Positions 1-9,343 of a stretch of 64,000 bases of DNA are shown piece after piece (within the stretch, counting starts at the first letter, position 1; each line of letters begins with the position of its first letter). The DNA lies in the NCBI GenBank assembly GCA_947644305.1, contig CANRYS010000006.1, positions 96,928 through 160,927 on the forward strand. The letters are read 5' to 3'. The DNA comes from an uncultured Roseburia sp. Its GTDB lineage: Bacteria > Bacillota > Clostridia > Lachnospirales > Lachnospiraceae. The translations under genes were made by a program, and so were the position numbers. Under the pieces are notes generated by a model that searched no databases, was not told where the DNA came from, and was given only the letters and a program-made list of their open reading frames with translations.

Positions 1-1036
1 GCTGCTTTCCAAAAATAAGAATGGCTCCTGTGATCACGGATGTGGTGAGCACAGCGATCAAGGTACCCTGCTTTGCTCCCTGGCTCACACGGTCCTGTTT
101 TCTGGCTCCCACATTCTGCCCGGCGTATGTAGTCATGGCAGTTCCAAAAGAAAAGTTGGGCAGCATCGCAAAACCATCCACTCTCATGACGATTACATTC
201 GCCGCAATAAACATCTCACCGAAACTATTGGTCAGTGACTGTACAATGATCATAGCCATGGAAAAGATCGCCTGGGTCAAACCGGAGGGAAGTCCCAGAC
301 GGACGATATTTTTCGCGTATTTTTTATGGAGCTTCATATAACAGAGCTTTAGGTCAAATATCTCTGTCATCTTAGCCAGACGCCAAAAACACAGGACTGC
401 CGATACCGCCTGGGCGATCACCGTAGCCAGCGCCACGCCGCTGACTCCCATCCCCAGCTTAGCCACAAAAAGCAGATCAAGTGCAATATTCAGCACAGTA
501 GATACCAGGAGATACAACAATGCGGAAAAGGAATCCCCCAGTCCTCTCAAAACACCGCTGAGAATATTGTAGTAGGCACATCCCACGATGCCGATAAACA
601 TGATCATGAGATACGAAGTACACCAGCCAATGATACTTTCCGGCGTCTTCAAAAGTACCAGCAGCGGCTTTACAATGATCAATGACAGAAGCATAATGAT
701 AGCCACCGCTGCCGCCGTCAACAGAATACAGTTGCCTATGGTGCAGGAGAGATCCTTTCTCTGCTTTGCTCCATAGTATTGAGCCACCATAATGCTGGCT
801 CCCATACTGATACCGATAAATAATACCAGCAGCAGGTTCAGGATCGGCCCGGCACTTCCCACAGCAGCCAACGCATTGTCCCCTACGTATTTACCTACGA
901 CGATACTGTCCACAGTATTATAAAGCTGCTGCGCAATGTTCCCGATCAGCATAGGAAGCGTAAATGCAACGATCTTTTCCCATGGTCTTCCCACTGTCAT
1001 ATCTGTTGCCTGAAATAACTCTCTGATTTGTTTCAT
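1..1036 (-). CDS. MATE family multidrug/cation antiporter (C-terminus cut by window edge)
   Basis: Translating the minus strand from the ATG at 1036 gives a polytopic membrane protein beginning MKQIRELFQATD, followed by a long run of hydrophobic helices. Family-typical stretches include IGNIAQQLYNTVDSIVVG, where the first helices enter the MATE fold, and the later GLPSGLTQAIFSMAM segment. MATE proteins export drugs or metabolites in exchange for Na+ or H+ across the inner membrane. About 345 residues are visible of an expected 450, and the frame stays open at base 1. A GGAGATG ribosome site precedes the start. The substrate cannot be inferred. The gene lies 19 bp downstream of the chemoreceptor gene, so co-transcription is possible. 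Confidence 0.9.
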   Translation of the reverse strand, partial: MKQIRELFQATDMTVGRPWEKIVAFTLPMLIGNIAQQLYNTVDSIVVGKYVGDNALAAVGSAGPILNLLLVLFIGISMGASIMVAQYYGAKQRKDLSCTIGNCILLTAAAVAIIMLLSLIIVKPLLVLLKTPESIIGWCTSYLMIMFIGIVGCAYYNILSGVLRGLGDSFSALLYLLVSTVLNIALDLLFVAKLGMGVSGVALATVIAQAVSAVLCFWRLAKMTEIFDLKLCYMKLHKKYAKNIVRLGLPSGLTQAIFSMAMIIVQSLTNSFGEMFIAANVIVMRVDGFAMLPNFSFGTAMTTYAGQNVGARKQDRVSQGAKQGTLIAVLTTSVITGAILIFGKQ

Positions 1037-1055
1037 TATGGTTCATCTCCATTTA

Positions 1056-2960
1056 TTAGGATGTGTAAAATTTAAAACGTTTAATCAATTTCTCCAACTG
1101 CATAATCAATTTCCTGTTGTCCTCCGACTGAAGCCGAATTTTATCCGCAATCTGGGAAGTGTTCCCATTCTTTTGTCCGATCATTCCGATGGCAGTACTA
1201 TTCTCCCGCGTAACTTCCTTGACAGAGGTGACGCTACTGGTGATCTGCTGAAGTGAATTGCTCAGTACATCCGATGATTCGTTTAGATCCATAATATCAT
1301 GGCGAATCTGATCTGCTGAAACACTGTACTGGCGGGCATTTTCTGCAAAGATTTCAAACTGCCCCATAACCGTCTGCTCTAAAAACTGTATGATCGTATC
1401 AAAACATTTTTTAACGTCTTCTATACTAGTATTGGCATCGTCACATATACTCTGGATATCACCAGCCGTCGCCGTCGTCGTCTGTGCCAGCTCGCCAATC
1501 TCCTCCGCCACCACTTCAAACCCTTTTCCAGCCTTTCCGGCTCTTGCCGCCTCCAGGGACGCATTTAATGAAAGTAGCTTTGTCTGGGAAGCAATGTCCA
1601 CAATCTCACCTGTCATCTTGTTGATCCTGGTAATTTCTTCCAAGCGTTGCATAACATCCTTAACTACCTCTTTGGTTTCCTCGAAAGTTTTACGACTGTT
1701 CTCATAGGCATCCTGCGCCTGTTCATTCATCTCACTGGAACGACGGATCAGTCCCTCACTGGACTTGACACTCATCCCCAGATGTTCCATCGTATTTTCC
1801 ATCCACTTGCCAATATCGGTAACCTTCTCATGCACATCTTCCACGATATCATCTGTATGTACCTGGCTCGCCGTCAACTCTTCGATAATTGAGGTGTTTT
1901 CTGTCACGCAGCCCACAAGATTCTGGGCGTGTGTACTCAGGTCATCGGTCTTAGAATTCAGGGAACCGCTGCATAATCCCAGCGTTTTCACAACCTCTTT
2001 CAGCGACTTTATCAATCGATCGATAATCTTATATGTAAACGCCATCAGAATGGCTACGCCGACGATACAGATGAGGACCAGCATAAACCGAATCCTTCCC
2101 AGGGAACTAAAAACCTCTGATGAGGGATCTGTAATGACAAATGCCCAGTCTCTTCCATCCATAAACTGATAGGATGCCAGATACTCTGTATCTCCTTCTT
2201 CAAACGTCAATGACCCAGAACGATCGCCATCCTTGATCTGCTGTAAAATATCCTTTATGTACTGTTCTTCTGCAACCTTTGTTATTTTATCTTTGTCCGA
2301 ATGGAAAATGTATTCCCCTGTCTTTGTATTCACAAGGTAATAATTTAACTGCTTCATTCCCTCTGCCGGCAGACTATCTAATATATTTACCAGACCTTCC
2401 GTAAAAATACCGCCACCTACCAGTCCAATAGGATTGTTGTTCTCATCATAACACGCCCGGTAGATAGAGATGATCTGCGTTTTACTGGCAGGAGAAATGA
2501 TGATTCCCGCATTATACACCTTTTCCGAATCCAACAACAGTTTCTGCAGCGCCGATAACGCCTCACCCTCTCTCGTGGTTATGCCCACGACTTTGGGATT
2601 GGTGTGTGCCAGCACATTGGTTTCCCAGTTACTTGTATAAATACCTTCCAGGTACTCCCGGTCCTCGCTGAACCGCTCTGTATATTCCTGGGCTTCCCTG
2701 ACAATATCTTCATCTGAAGGGTTCTCCAAAAGTGCTTTAATTTCCCCTGCACGGCTGTATGCCGTCAGATAGTTTTCCGTATCAACAATATAATTCTCGA
2801 TTATCTGTGAACGTTCCTGAGAAACGGTTTCCATCGTCTTCACAGCATTTTCTTTCATTGACCCTGTCACAGAAAAATCCACAAAATAATACACGATCGC
2901 CATCACAATGATCTGCGCAATTAAAATAATAGTTATTATTCCAATACTTTTATTCTTCAC
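1056..2960 (-). CDS. Methyl-accepting chemotaxis protein with periplasmic-type Cache sensor
   Basis: 634 residues. A first membrane helix (about 8-28) is followed by an extracellular sensor of about 250 residues that looks like a double Cache domain, a second helix near 289-309, and a long cytoplasmic coiled-coil signalling domain. The conserved hairpin tip is visible around residue 460 as IASQTKLLSLNASLEAARAG, followed by KGFEVVAEEIGELA, which is where CheA/CheW bind in this family. The protein should bind a small extracellular ligand and control CheA. No CheW-tethering pentapeptide is seen at the C-terminus. The ligand is unknown. No chemotaxis or flagellar genes accompany it here apart from the FapA-like protein 7 kb away. 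Confidence 0.93.
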   Translation of the reverse strand: MKNKSIGIITIILIAQIIVMAIVYYFVDFSVTGSMKENAVKTMETVSQERSQIIENYIVDTENYLTAYSRAGEIKALLENPSDEDIVREAQEYTERFSEDREYLEGIYTSNWETNVLAHTNPKVVGITTREGEALSALQKLLLDSEKVYNAGIIISPASKTQIISIYRACYDENNNPIGLVGGGIFTEGLVNILDSLPAEGMKQLNYYLVNTKTGEYIFHSDKDKITKVAEEQYIKDILQQIKDGDRSGSLTFEEGDTEYLASYQFMDGRDWAFVITDPSSEVFSSLGRIRFMLVLICIVGVAILMAFTYKIIDRLIKSLKEVVKTLGLCSGSLNSKTDDLSTHAQNLVGCVTENTSIIEELTASQVHTDDIVEDVHEKVTDIGKWMENTMEHLGMSVKSSEGLIRRSSEMNEQAQDAYENSRKTFEETKEVVKDVMQRLEEITRINKMTGEIVDIASQTKLLSLNASLEAARAGKAGKGFEVVAEEIGELAQTTTATAGDIQSICDDANTSIEDVKKCFDTIIQFLEQTVMGQFEIFAENARQYSVSADQIRHDIMDLNESSDVLSNSLQQITSSVTSVKEVTRENSTAIGMIGQKNGNTSQIADKIRLQSEDNRKLIMQLEKLIKRFKFYTS

Positions 2961-3012
2961 TTTTTCTGCCTCCCTATCTGAGATTTCTTTTGTCAGATAT
3001 TATACATTATTA

Positions 3013-3028
3013 AAGCCCTTTAGGGCTT
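3013..3028 (-). terminator. Small hairpin after the NUDIX gene
   Basis: The inverted repeat AAGCCCT-TT-AGGGCTT lies 45 bp past the stop codon of the NUDIX hydrolase and upstream of the chemoreceptor. It has a perfect 7-bp stem, but only a weak T run follows on the minus strand, so it may be a weak terminator. Confidence 0.4.
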
Positions 3029-3072
3029 ATTTTACCATGATTTAAAATAATTTTCCAGCTATTTTCTGCGCT

Positions 3073-3633
3073 TTATTCCTTGCTCCACAAATAGCAGTAT
3101 GCCTGGGTTCTACCGGCAAATAGCCCATTCTGCAGAAGTTGCTGGACCTCTTTCTTCGTGTACCAGCCTGCCTCAATCTCTTCCACCGGGGAATCACTCT
3201 TCTGGATCCTGCCCTCCGCTGTGCCCACGATACAGAGATTGGTCTCGTTGGAAAATCCCACCGCACTATAACTGATGGGCAGAATTTCTTTGATGCTCAC
3301 CAGTTTAAGTCCCGTCTCTTCCTTCAATTCTCTGGCGGCGCTCTCCTCCGGCGTTTCCTCCGGCTCGATCAGACCCGCCGGAAAATTGTACACCCACTCC
3401 CCGGGCGCCAGACGAAATTCCCGGTTAAGAAGCAGCTTTTCCCCACTCACATCGTGCATGATCAGCACCACCGCATCTGCTTCTTTCTTCTGTAGATCCT
3501 CCAGTCTCTTCACTTCTGGATTCCGGCTGATCATCTCATATATCTTTTCCCTTCCCTCTTCTGTCTCATAGGTAATATCATAGCGATGAATAAATCTACC
3601 GCTCAGAATCTTTCTGACCGAGATATACTTCAT
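3073..3633 (-). CDS. NUDIX hydrolase, ADP-ribose pyrophosphatase-like
   Basis: 186 residues. The Nudix box is clear: GLIEPEETPEESAARELKEE, followed by TGL, matches GX5EX7REUXEEXGU, the Mg2+-binding catalytic helix. The N-terminal strands and overall length resemble ADP-ribose pyrophosphatases (NudF type), which cleave ADP-ribose to AMP and ribose 5-phosphate in the cytoplasm. Other nucleoside-diphosphate substrates are possible. The start codon overlaps the stop of the upstream AraC-type regulator by 4 bp (ATGA), so the two are very probably co-translated. Family assignment is firm; substrate is inferred. Confidence 0.9.
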   Translation of the reverse strand: MKYISVRKILSGRFIHRYDITYETEEGREKIYEMISRNPEVKRLEDLQKKEADAVVLIMHDVSGEKLLLNREFRLAPGEWVYNFPAGLIEPEETPEESAARELKEETGLKLVSIKEILPISYSAVGFSNETNLCIVGTAEGRIQKSDSPVEEIEAGWYTKKEVQQLLQNGLFAGRTQAYCYLWSKE

Positions 3634-4469
3634 ATTTTATTTCCCCCTGCATTTCTCCATACCGACGGAGACATACCCGTCTGTTTTTTGAATACCTTTG
3701 AAAAGGAAAATGGATCGTTGTAGCCGACGGAATAAGAGACGTGCTGCACCGGCATCCCGGTCTCCCGGAGCAGTTGCTTCGCCTTCTTGATCCGAAACTG
3801 AATCAAATACTCCTGTATGGTATAGCCCGTGGCGTATTTGAATACCTTGCTAAGATAAGATCTGTCAATTCCGCAAAAATCGGCGATGCTCTGCACACAG
3901 ATCGGCTCTGAATACTTTTGATTGATATAATCAATAACCCATTGAACGTAACGAAGGGCCGGTTCCGTCTGCTCCCCTTCCTCCGGCTTATGCGGAGAGT
4001 GGTCGATCAGAAGTTGGAAAAAATAATACAATTTCCCCATACAGGTATACTCCTGTTCGTGACAGTCACATATTTCCTGCAGAATCCCCCCCAGCCGCGC
4101 ACCTACCTCCGGCAGCCACAACACCGGTGTCTTTCTTGTCAGTCCTGCCTTCTGCAGCAGCTCCACCACTTTGAATCCATGAATATGAATCCATATATAA
4201 TGCCAGGGTCTTATTTCATCTGCCTGATAGCGAACCAGTGTATTAGGGGGCAGCAAAAAAAGACTCTGCTCTTTTACCGCAAACTCTTTTTGATCTAAAT
4301 ATAACGTCCCCGCTCCATTGAAAACATAGTGCAGGATATATTTATCCCGGATAATAGGGCCGAATTCATAGCCCGTGGGACATTTCTGCCTGCCCACCTC
4401 ATAGAGCCTTAAATCTTCATATTGACTGAAATTCAGCCACCAGGCTCCATCCTGCCACTCTTCTTTCAT
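3630..4469 (-). CDS. AraC family transcriptional regulator with N-terminal cupin
   Basis: About 279 residues from the ATG at 4469, chosen because GAGGGGG sits a few bases upstream; an upstream in-frame extension lacks a ribosome site. The N-terminal half is an AraC-type ligand-binding cupin (GAGTLYLDQKEFAVKEQSLF region). The C-terminal 100 residues carry the double helix-turn-helix, including IADFCGIDRSYLSKVFK and the signature VSYSVGYNDPFSFSKVFKK. Such proteins usually activate sugar-utilisation genes. The big GH97 glycosidase gene immediately upstream on the same strand is the obvious candidate target. Its stop overlaps the NUDIX gene start. Confidence 0.92.
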   Translation of the reverse strand: MKEEWQDGAWWLNFSQYEDLRLYEVGRQKCPTGYEFGPIIRDKYILHYVFNGAGTLYLDQKEFAVKEQSLFLLPPNTLVRYQADEIRPWHYIWIHIHGFKVVELLQKAGLTRKTPVLWLPEVGARLGGILQEICDCHEQEYTCMGKLYYFFQLLIDHSPHKPEEGEQTEPALRYVQWVIDYINQKYSEPICVQSIADFCGIDRSYLSKVFKYATGYTIQEYLIQFRIKKAKQLLRETGMPVQHVSYSVGYNDPFSFSKVFKKQTGMSPSVWRNAGGNKI

Positions 4470-4541
4470 GATTGACCCCCTCATCATGCCAATTAGCTCT
4501 ATACTATCACCTCTTTTCCGGCACGTCAAGCCAGAAAGAAA

Positions 4542-4609
4542 AAGTACTATCAACCGGGGAACCATTTCACAATATGTCTGTGCTGGTTCTCCTATGATTG
4601 ATAGTACTT
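4542..4609 (-). terminator. Long inverted repeat between GH97 gene and AraC gene
   Basis: AAGTACTATCAA at 4542-4553 pairs with TTGATAGTACTT near 4598-4609, and the stem continues inward with GGGGAACCA against TGGTTCTCC. A T-rich stretch follows on either side. It can terminate the GH97 transcript on the minus strand. Confidence 0.6.
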
Positions 4610-4678
4610 TCTTTATTTCACTTCACGACACCGCCGGATTTACCCTGGCAGTCAGGAGTCTCTATTATGACAATCCTG

Positions 4679-7600
4679 TTATTTTATCTTAACTTTTTTT
4701 ACTTTGCTCCATGCACCGTATACTTTTTTTGTACCTGATTTGCGGAGTGCACGCACACGAACATAGTACACTTTCTTTGATTTCAATTTCTTGATAACCT
4801 TCTTGGAAACAGATTTCTTTACAGCGATGGTCTTCGCTTTTTTCCATTTCTTATTCGTGCTATAAGAGATCTGATAAGATGACACATTTTTCAGTTTCTT
4901 AAAGCTTACTGTCATCGTCTTTTTCTTCTTGCTCTTAACCGTAACACCCTGAACTTTTCCTGGTTTCTTTACCGTAGCTTTCGGTGCAGTAGTCGGAACG
5001 GACGGCGCTGGTGTTGCCTGTGTTCCATTTCCAGATGGATTCTGGGGTGCCGGTGTCACCTGCGGCGGCTCCGGAGCCTTCTTGATCAGATATGTTTTCT
5101 GCACCTTGCCGGCATACTCACCAATTCCCACAACCGTCACTGTCGCCGTACCTGCCTGTTTGCAGTTGGAATAATAAACCTGATAGTCCTCTCCATCGGT
5201 CAGTGTGACGCCATTTCTTACAACGGTTACTGCCGGTGTATTTCTCTCTCCGTTATAATCATATTCTTCTTTTGACAAAGTCACCTCAGACATGGAAAGG
5301 TCTGCCTTGGAAATAGCAATCCGATCGATGCCCGGCGCCCCCGCCTTATCATTATACAGACAGATCGTATTGGAGCCTGCCTCCAGGTTTACGTTGATGG
5401 ACTTAGCGGCAACCGCGTTACCATCGCCAGCCACAGCAACCATACTGCTTAGCTCGATGGGCTCCCCATCGTTCACCTTTACATACAGATTCTTGGCAGT
5501 AGGGGATACAAAGAACAGCCTGAGTTCATGCTCGCCCTCTTCCAGAGCCTCCACTTCAAAGGTTAAATTTTTCTTACTGTTTCCACCTATATTCACAAAC
5601 TTTTTGCCAGAAACATAATCCGTCTGGGAAATAGTGGTTCCCTCTCCCATCTGTGCCTCTTCTGCCTCATAGTATTTGTATCCATCATACACCGTCATAC
5701 CGATCGGATCATTTTTACTGAATTTGATCGCACAGCCTCCGGCTTTCATCAAACTGAGATCCATCACGGTATCAGATGTCACCTGACGGGTTTCTACAGC
5801 GATGCCGCCTTCTTCTTTATCGGTGTAAATATATGCATAATAGGTCTCGCCCTCATCTAGGAAGTCTAAAGAGATCTCATAATCACTGGCCGCATCCGTC
5901 ATAGCGCCTACATACCAGTTCTCCCCACTTCTTCTTGCCCGGATCACAGAACTTCCTGGAGTCCCTGCCAACAACTTACTTTCATCCCATGAACTTGGCA
6001 GATTCGCCAGCAGGGAAGAACCACCATATCCCGGATATACGTAGGCAGAATGTGCCAGAGTCTGCATCGCAGATTCATATACAACCGTCATACCCAGCAT
6101 AAATCCATCGGTGGCAGTTACGTTTTTAACGCTCATTCCCACCGGCGTAAACTCCATGGAGCCAATGACATTTCTCGTATATGGCAGCATCAGGAGCGAT
6201 TGAACTGGGGAGCCGCTTCCCCACTTAAAGTACTCAGAACCCATAACGGCTTCGCTGGATAAGATATTTGGAAATGTCCGGTTCTCTCCATTCGGATCGG
6301 TACAACCATGATAATTCAATACCAGCTTATGTTTGGCAGCGATAGATGCCAGATCATACATGATCTTCATGGCAAACTGGCTGTCACTGTTAATATAATC
6401 TACTTTTACACCTTTGATTCCCAGTTCTTCACACCAGGCAAATTCCTCTTCAATAGTCTCTGGATTATCCAGGTCGAATTTATGAGGTTGGTCAAACTTA
6501 TTCACACCGTACCACAGAAGCAGTTTAACGCCCTTTGGCTCTGCATAGGCAACCAACTCCCTGATCTTGGTCTCATAATCCTTCCACACTTCCCAGCCAA
6601 AATCGATGAGACAATATTTCTGTCCCGTCTCCTCGGCATAATCAATATAGTCAAACATGGTATCATAGTCAATGACATCACTGGTAGTTGACCACCAGGA
6701 CCAGGATGAGGTTCCCGGCTCTACCCAGCTATAATCTCCCTCTGCCGGCGGATTCAGATCCGAAATCAGAGAACTGTTTACCAGCTTTTCCAGATTGTCC
6801 GTCATAATAGCTACACGCCATGGTGTATGGAATACATCGGTCATCTTCACGCTAGAAATGCCTTTGTAGGAAGCTTGATATGTCTGCCCGTTCTTGGAGT
6901 CGTCCTGTTCCTGCTCCAAATACAGACCGAAATTAACCTGCAGCGCCGTACTTCCTGACTTCGTCTTGAAACCGGATGCACAGTAAGGCTCTTCTTCATT
7001 ATACACGTTTGCCTCTGCGAGAAGCACCCAATAATCCCCATTATTCGTCGGCACTTTTCCCAGGATCGGAGGTCCATAACTGCTGTTTGCGCTCTTAATG
7101 CTAGAGACCTTCCGCGGGGTGTAGGTACTTGCCTCATAAGTTGCCGATACGCCCATCGTCCATATATTAGCCGCATCTGGAAGCACGAAGGAGCTTGCCT
7201 CTTCGGTTATCTCTGTCACTTCATCGCTGCTGCCAGTATCACCGTCTACCTCATAGCGATATGCCATTCCGTCCTCAAATAAACGGAAGATCATAGTAAT
7301 TTTACTATTTCCCCGAGTGAGGGTAAAAGCCGTCTCCTGATATTCTTTGGACACATGGCTGGAACTTCCCTGGATCCAGTCATACTCTTCTTTTCCCTTT
7401 GTCTTTCGGATAGAATCCTCATCCAACTCAAGACTGCGGGACAGATCTACTCCTTTTGTAATCAGCCCCAGAGGTGCACATTTCATGACAACCTCTCCGT
7501 TGCGATATGCAGAATAGTAGTACTTCTGGGAAGAGTCTGTCCAGATCCGTACCACATTGCTTCCATCTACGGAAGCTGTCTCCAGCTCTTTTATCTCTGT

Positions 7601-8479
7601 CATACCGGCAGAGCCGTCATCCTGCACGATCTCTTCTACCGGTGGTTTCTGCTGGCTCACATCAATCCCGTATCCCTCTGCTATAGCTTTCACCTGATCA
7701 GAAGTCAAAGCCTTGTCATACAGGCTTACATCGTCCAACTGCACAGCGCAGTCTCCATCGCTCCATGTAGAGCAGGTCTTACCCAGCGCATTGTTTACAA
7801 GGCTGCTGATGGAACTCAACCGGCTGGTCAAAACCTGGGAGTCGCCTCCACCGCAGGTGGACTCCGCCAGAGCTCCGTTTACATAAAACTTTACTTCATC
7901 TGCAGATACTGAAATCGTCACCAGATTCCAGGCATTCTTTTCTGGTTCAGAATTAAAGATATGCCGGTAACTGGAATTGTCATCAAAAATAAGATTCCAC
8001 ACGCTGTCACTGGAATGTGGGGCAAAGGCAAACTCATTTTTATTCTGACTGTCCGCAGAACTAAATAGTCTGGAATAGCTGGCTATACCAGAATCCGGTT
8101 TCATCCAGAAAGACCATGTCAGCCCCGTCTTTTCATTTATTCCCTCATATAAATTGTTGGGAAGCTCTACATAGGAACTACCTTTTGCCCCGCCGGAAAG
8201 CTTCAGAACATGGTTCGTATCAGAGGAATATTTTTTCCCAGCCATCTCTACCACCGCTGGATCTACCTTCGCTGAGCCCTTCAACAGTGCGCTGCCCCGA
8301 GACGCCGTTCCGGCATTTTCCACCGTCTCCCCTTCTACTGTTTCAAAATTCCATTGATAGACAGGCTGCAGCACCTCCGCTGCCTCTGCGGTACTTCCAG
8401 AAGTACCTGTACTGCACATCGGTATGACCAGTGCAGCAGAGAGAACACCTGTCAAAATACGTCGCAATGTTCGCTTCAT
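4679..8479 (-). CDS. Secreted multidomain GH97 glycoside hydrolase
   Basis: 1266 residues. Visible in order: a signal peptide (1-34), a LamG/concanavalin-like module (about 40-275), the GH97 N-terminal beta domain (about 290-555), the GH97 barrel (about 580-835), the C-terminal beta domain, a carbohydrate-binding-like module starting YYEAEEAQMG (about 933-1057), an Ig-like repeat, a Pro/Thr linker and a Lys-rich FN3-like tail. The barrel has GVKVDY, with an Asp near residue 694, and SSEAVMGSEY, with a Glu near 743. In GH97 an Asp at the first position marks the retaining, alpha-galactosidase-like branch, as opposed to the inverting SusB branch, so alpha-galactosidase activity is likely but inferred. 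A GGAGGTAG ribosome site precedes the ATG. The Lys-rich tail is typical of cell-wall-associated Lachnospiraceae enzymes. Probably controlled by the adjacent AraC regulator. Confidence 0.88.
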   Translation of the reverse strand: MKRTLRRILTGVLSAALVIPMCSTGTSGSTAEAAEVLQPVYQWNFETVEGETVENAGTASRGSALLKGSAKVDPAVVEMAGKKYSSDTNHVLKLSGGAKGSSYVELPNNLYEGINEKTGLTWSFWMKPDSGIASYSRLFSSADSQNKNEFAFAPHSSDSVWNLIFDDNSSYRHIFNSEPEKNAWNLVTISVSADEVKFYVNGALAESTCGGGDSQVLTSRLSSISSLVNNALGKTCSTWSDGDCAVQLDDVSLYDKALTSDQVKAIAEGYGIDVSQQKPPVEEIVQDDGSAGMTEIKELETASVDGSNVVRIWTDSSQKYYYSAYRNGEVVMKCAPLGLITKGVDLSRSLELDEDSIRKTKGKEEYDWIQGSSSHVSKEYQETAFTLTRGNSKITMIFRLFEDGMAYRYEVDGDTGSSDEVTEITEEASSFVLPDAANIWTMGVSATYEASTYTPRKVSSIKSANSSYGPPILGKVPTNNGDYWVLLAEANVYNEEEPYCASGFKTKSGSTALQVNFGLYLEQEQDDSKNGQTYQASYKGISSVKMTDVFHTPWRVAIMTDNLEKLVNSSLISDLNPPAEGDYSWVEPGTSSWSWWSTTSDVIDYDTMFDYIDYAEETGQKYCLIDFGWEVWKDYETKIRELVAYAEPKGVKLLLWYGVNKFDQPHKFDLDNPETIEEEFAWCEELGIKGVKVDYINSDSQFAMKIMYDLASIAAKHKLVLNYHGCTDPNGENRTFPNILSSEAVMGSEYFKWGSGSPVQSLLMLPYTRNVIGSMEFTPVGMSVKNVTATDGFMLGMTVVYESAMQTLAHSAYVYPGYGGSSLLANLPSSWDESKLLAGTPGSSVIRARRSGENWYVGAMTDAASDYEISLDFLDEGETYYAYIYTDKEEGGIAVETRQVTSDTVMDLSLMKAGGCAIKFSKNDPIGMTVYDGYKYYEAEEAQMGEGTTISQTDYVSGKKFVNIGGNSKKNLTFEVEALEEGEHELRLFFVSPTAKNLYVKVNDGEPIELSSMVAVAGDGNAVAAKSINVNLEAGSNTICLYNDKAGAPGIDRIAISKADLSMSEVTLSKEEYDYNGERNTPAVTVVRNGVTLTDGEDYQVYYSNCKQAGTATVTVVGIGEYAGKVQKTYLIKKAPEPPQVTPAPQNPSGNGTQATPAPSVPTTAPKATVKKPGKVQGVTVKSKKKKTMTVSFKKLKNVSSYQISYSTNKKWKKAKTIAVKKSVSKKVIKKLKSKKVYYVRVRALRKSGTKKVYGAWSKVKKVKIK

Positions 8480-8618
8480 TTCACTACCTCCATTCGCAAT
8501 TTCCGTCCATATAATACAATTTCTTCTACGGTATTCTATAACAATATGATATCAAAAAAGCAAAAATAAAGAATGTCCTTATGTCATATAAACATGTCAA
8601 AATGCGTTAGGCAAATGA

Positions 8619-8648
8619 CGGGGATCTGAAACATTGTCCAAATCCCCG
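8619..8648 (-). terminator. Hairpin downstream of HD-GYP gene
   Basis: CGGGGAT at 8619-8625 pairs with ATCCCCG at 8642-8648, just after the stop of the HD-GYP gene on the minus strand. The T run is poor. Confidence 0.45.
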
Positions 8649-8663
8649 CCACCTGGCTAACAT

Positions 8664-9329
8664 CTATTTATTTTCTACACGATAGATCCTTTCAATCTCA
8701 TCCTGAACATCTTCGAGATCCATTCTCACCAGAGAAAAGATCTCCATGAGACGCGGGTTAAAGATCCCGCATTCTCCCTTCATAATCATCTCAAATGCCT
8801 CCGCTCTGCCATAAGCGGGTTTATAAATCCTCTCACTGATCAGTGAATCATAGGCGTCCGCCAGCCCGACGATCTGTGCGGAGATCGGAATCTCATCTTT
8901 CGCCAATCCTTTCGGATAACCGCCTCCGTCAAACCGCTCATGATGATACATGCACACCTCGGCACAACAGCGGAACAATTCATATTCTATATTTTCCTTC
9001 TTCAAAGTATGACGAATATGTTCAAAAATCTGCCGTCCCTTTCTTGTGTGGTTCCGCATGATCTGCTTTTCTTCAAAAGTCAACTTTCCAGGCTTATGAA
9101 GGATATGATCCGGTATCGTCATCTTACCCAGATCGTGCATCATGGCAGCAAAAGCAATATGCTCACAATCCCTGACAGATAATTTGTATTCCGGACAGAA
9201 CTGGCGGATCTTCACCAGCATGATCTCCGTAAACTTTCTCACTTTCTCACAGTGGTGTTCCGCAAAAAAATCTCTGCTCTCTATCATAGAAATGAGATAT
9301 TCAAGCAATAACCCTGTTCCTTTCTGCAT
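8664..9329 (-). CDS. HD-GYP domain protein, probable cyclic-di-GMP phosphodiesterase
   Basis: 221 residues, essentially a lone HD-GYP domain. The metal-binding HDLGK motif and the downstream HHERFDGGGYPKGL match the HD-GYP signature, with the GYP present inside GGGYP. The family hydrolyses c-di-GMP to GMP. No receiver or PAS sensor is attached. An AGGAGG ribosome site lies 9 bases before the ATG. The gene starts 14 bp after the FapA-like gene stop, so both come from the same promoter at 11.9 kb. The pairing suggests a link between c-di-GMP and the FapA-like protein, which is an inference. Confidence 0.9.
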   Translation of the reverse strand: MQKGTGLLLEYLISMIESRDFFAEHHCEKVRKFTEIMLVKIRQFCPEYKLSVRDCEHIAFAAMMHDLGKMTIPDHILHKPGKLTFEEKQIMRNHTRKGRQIFEHIRHTLKKENIEYELFRCCAEVCMYHHERFDGGGYPKGLAKDEIPISAQIVGLADAYDSLISERIYKPAYGRAEAFEMIMKGECGIFNPRLMEIFSLVRMDLEDVQDEIERIYRVENK

Positions 9330-9343
9330 ACCATTACACCTCC

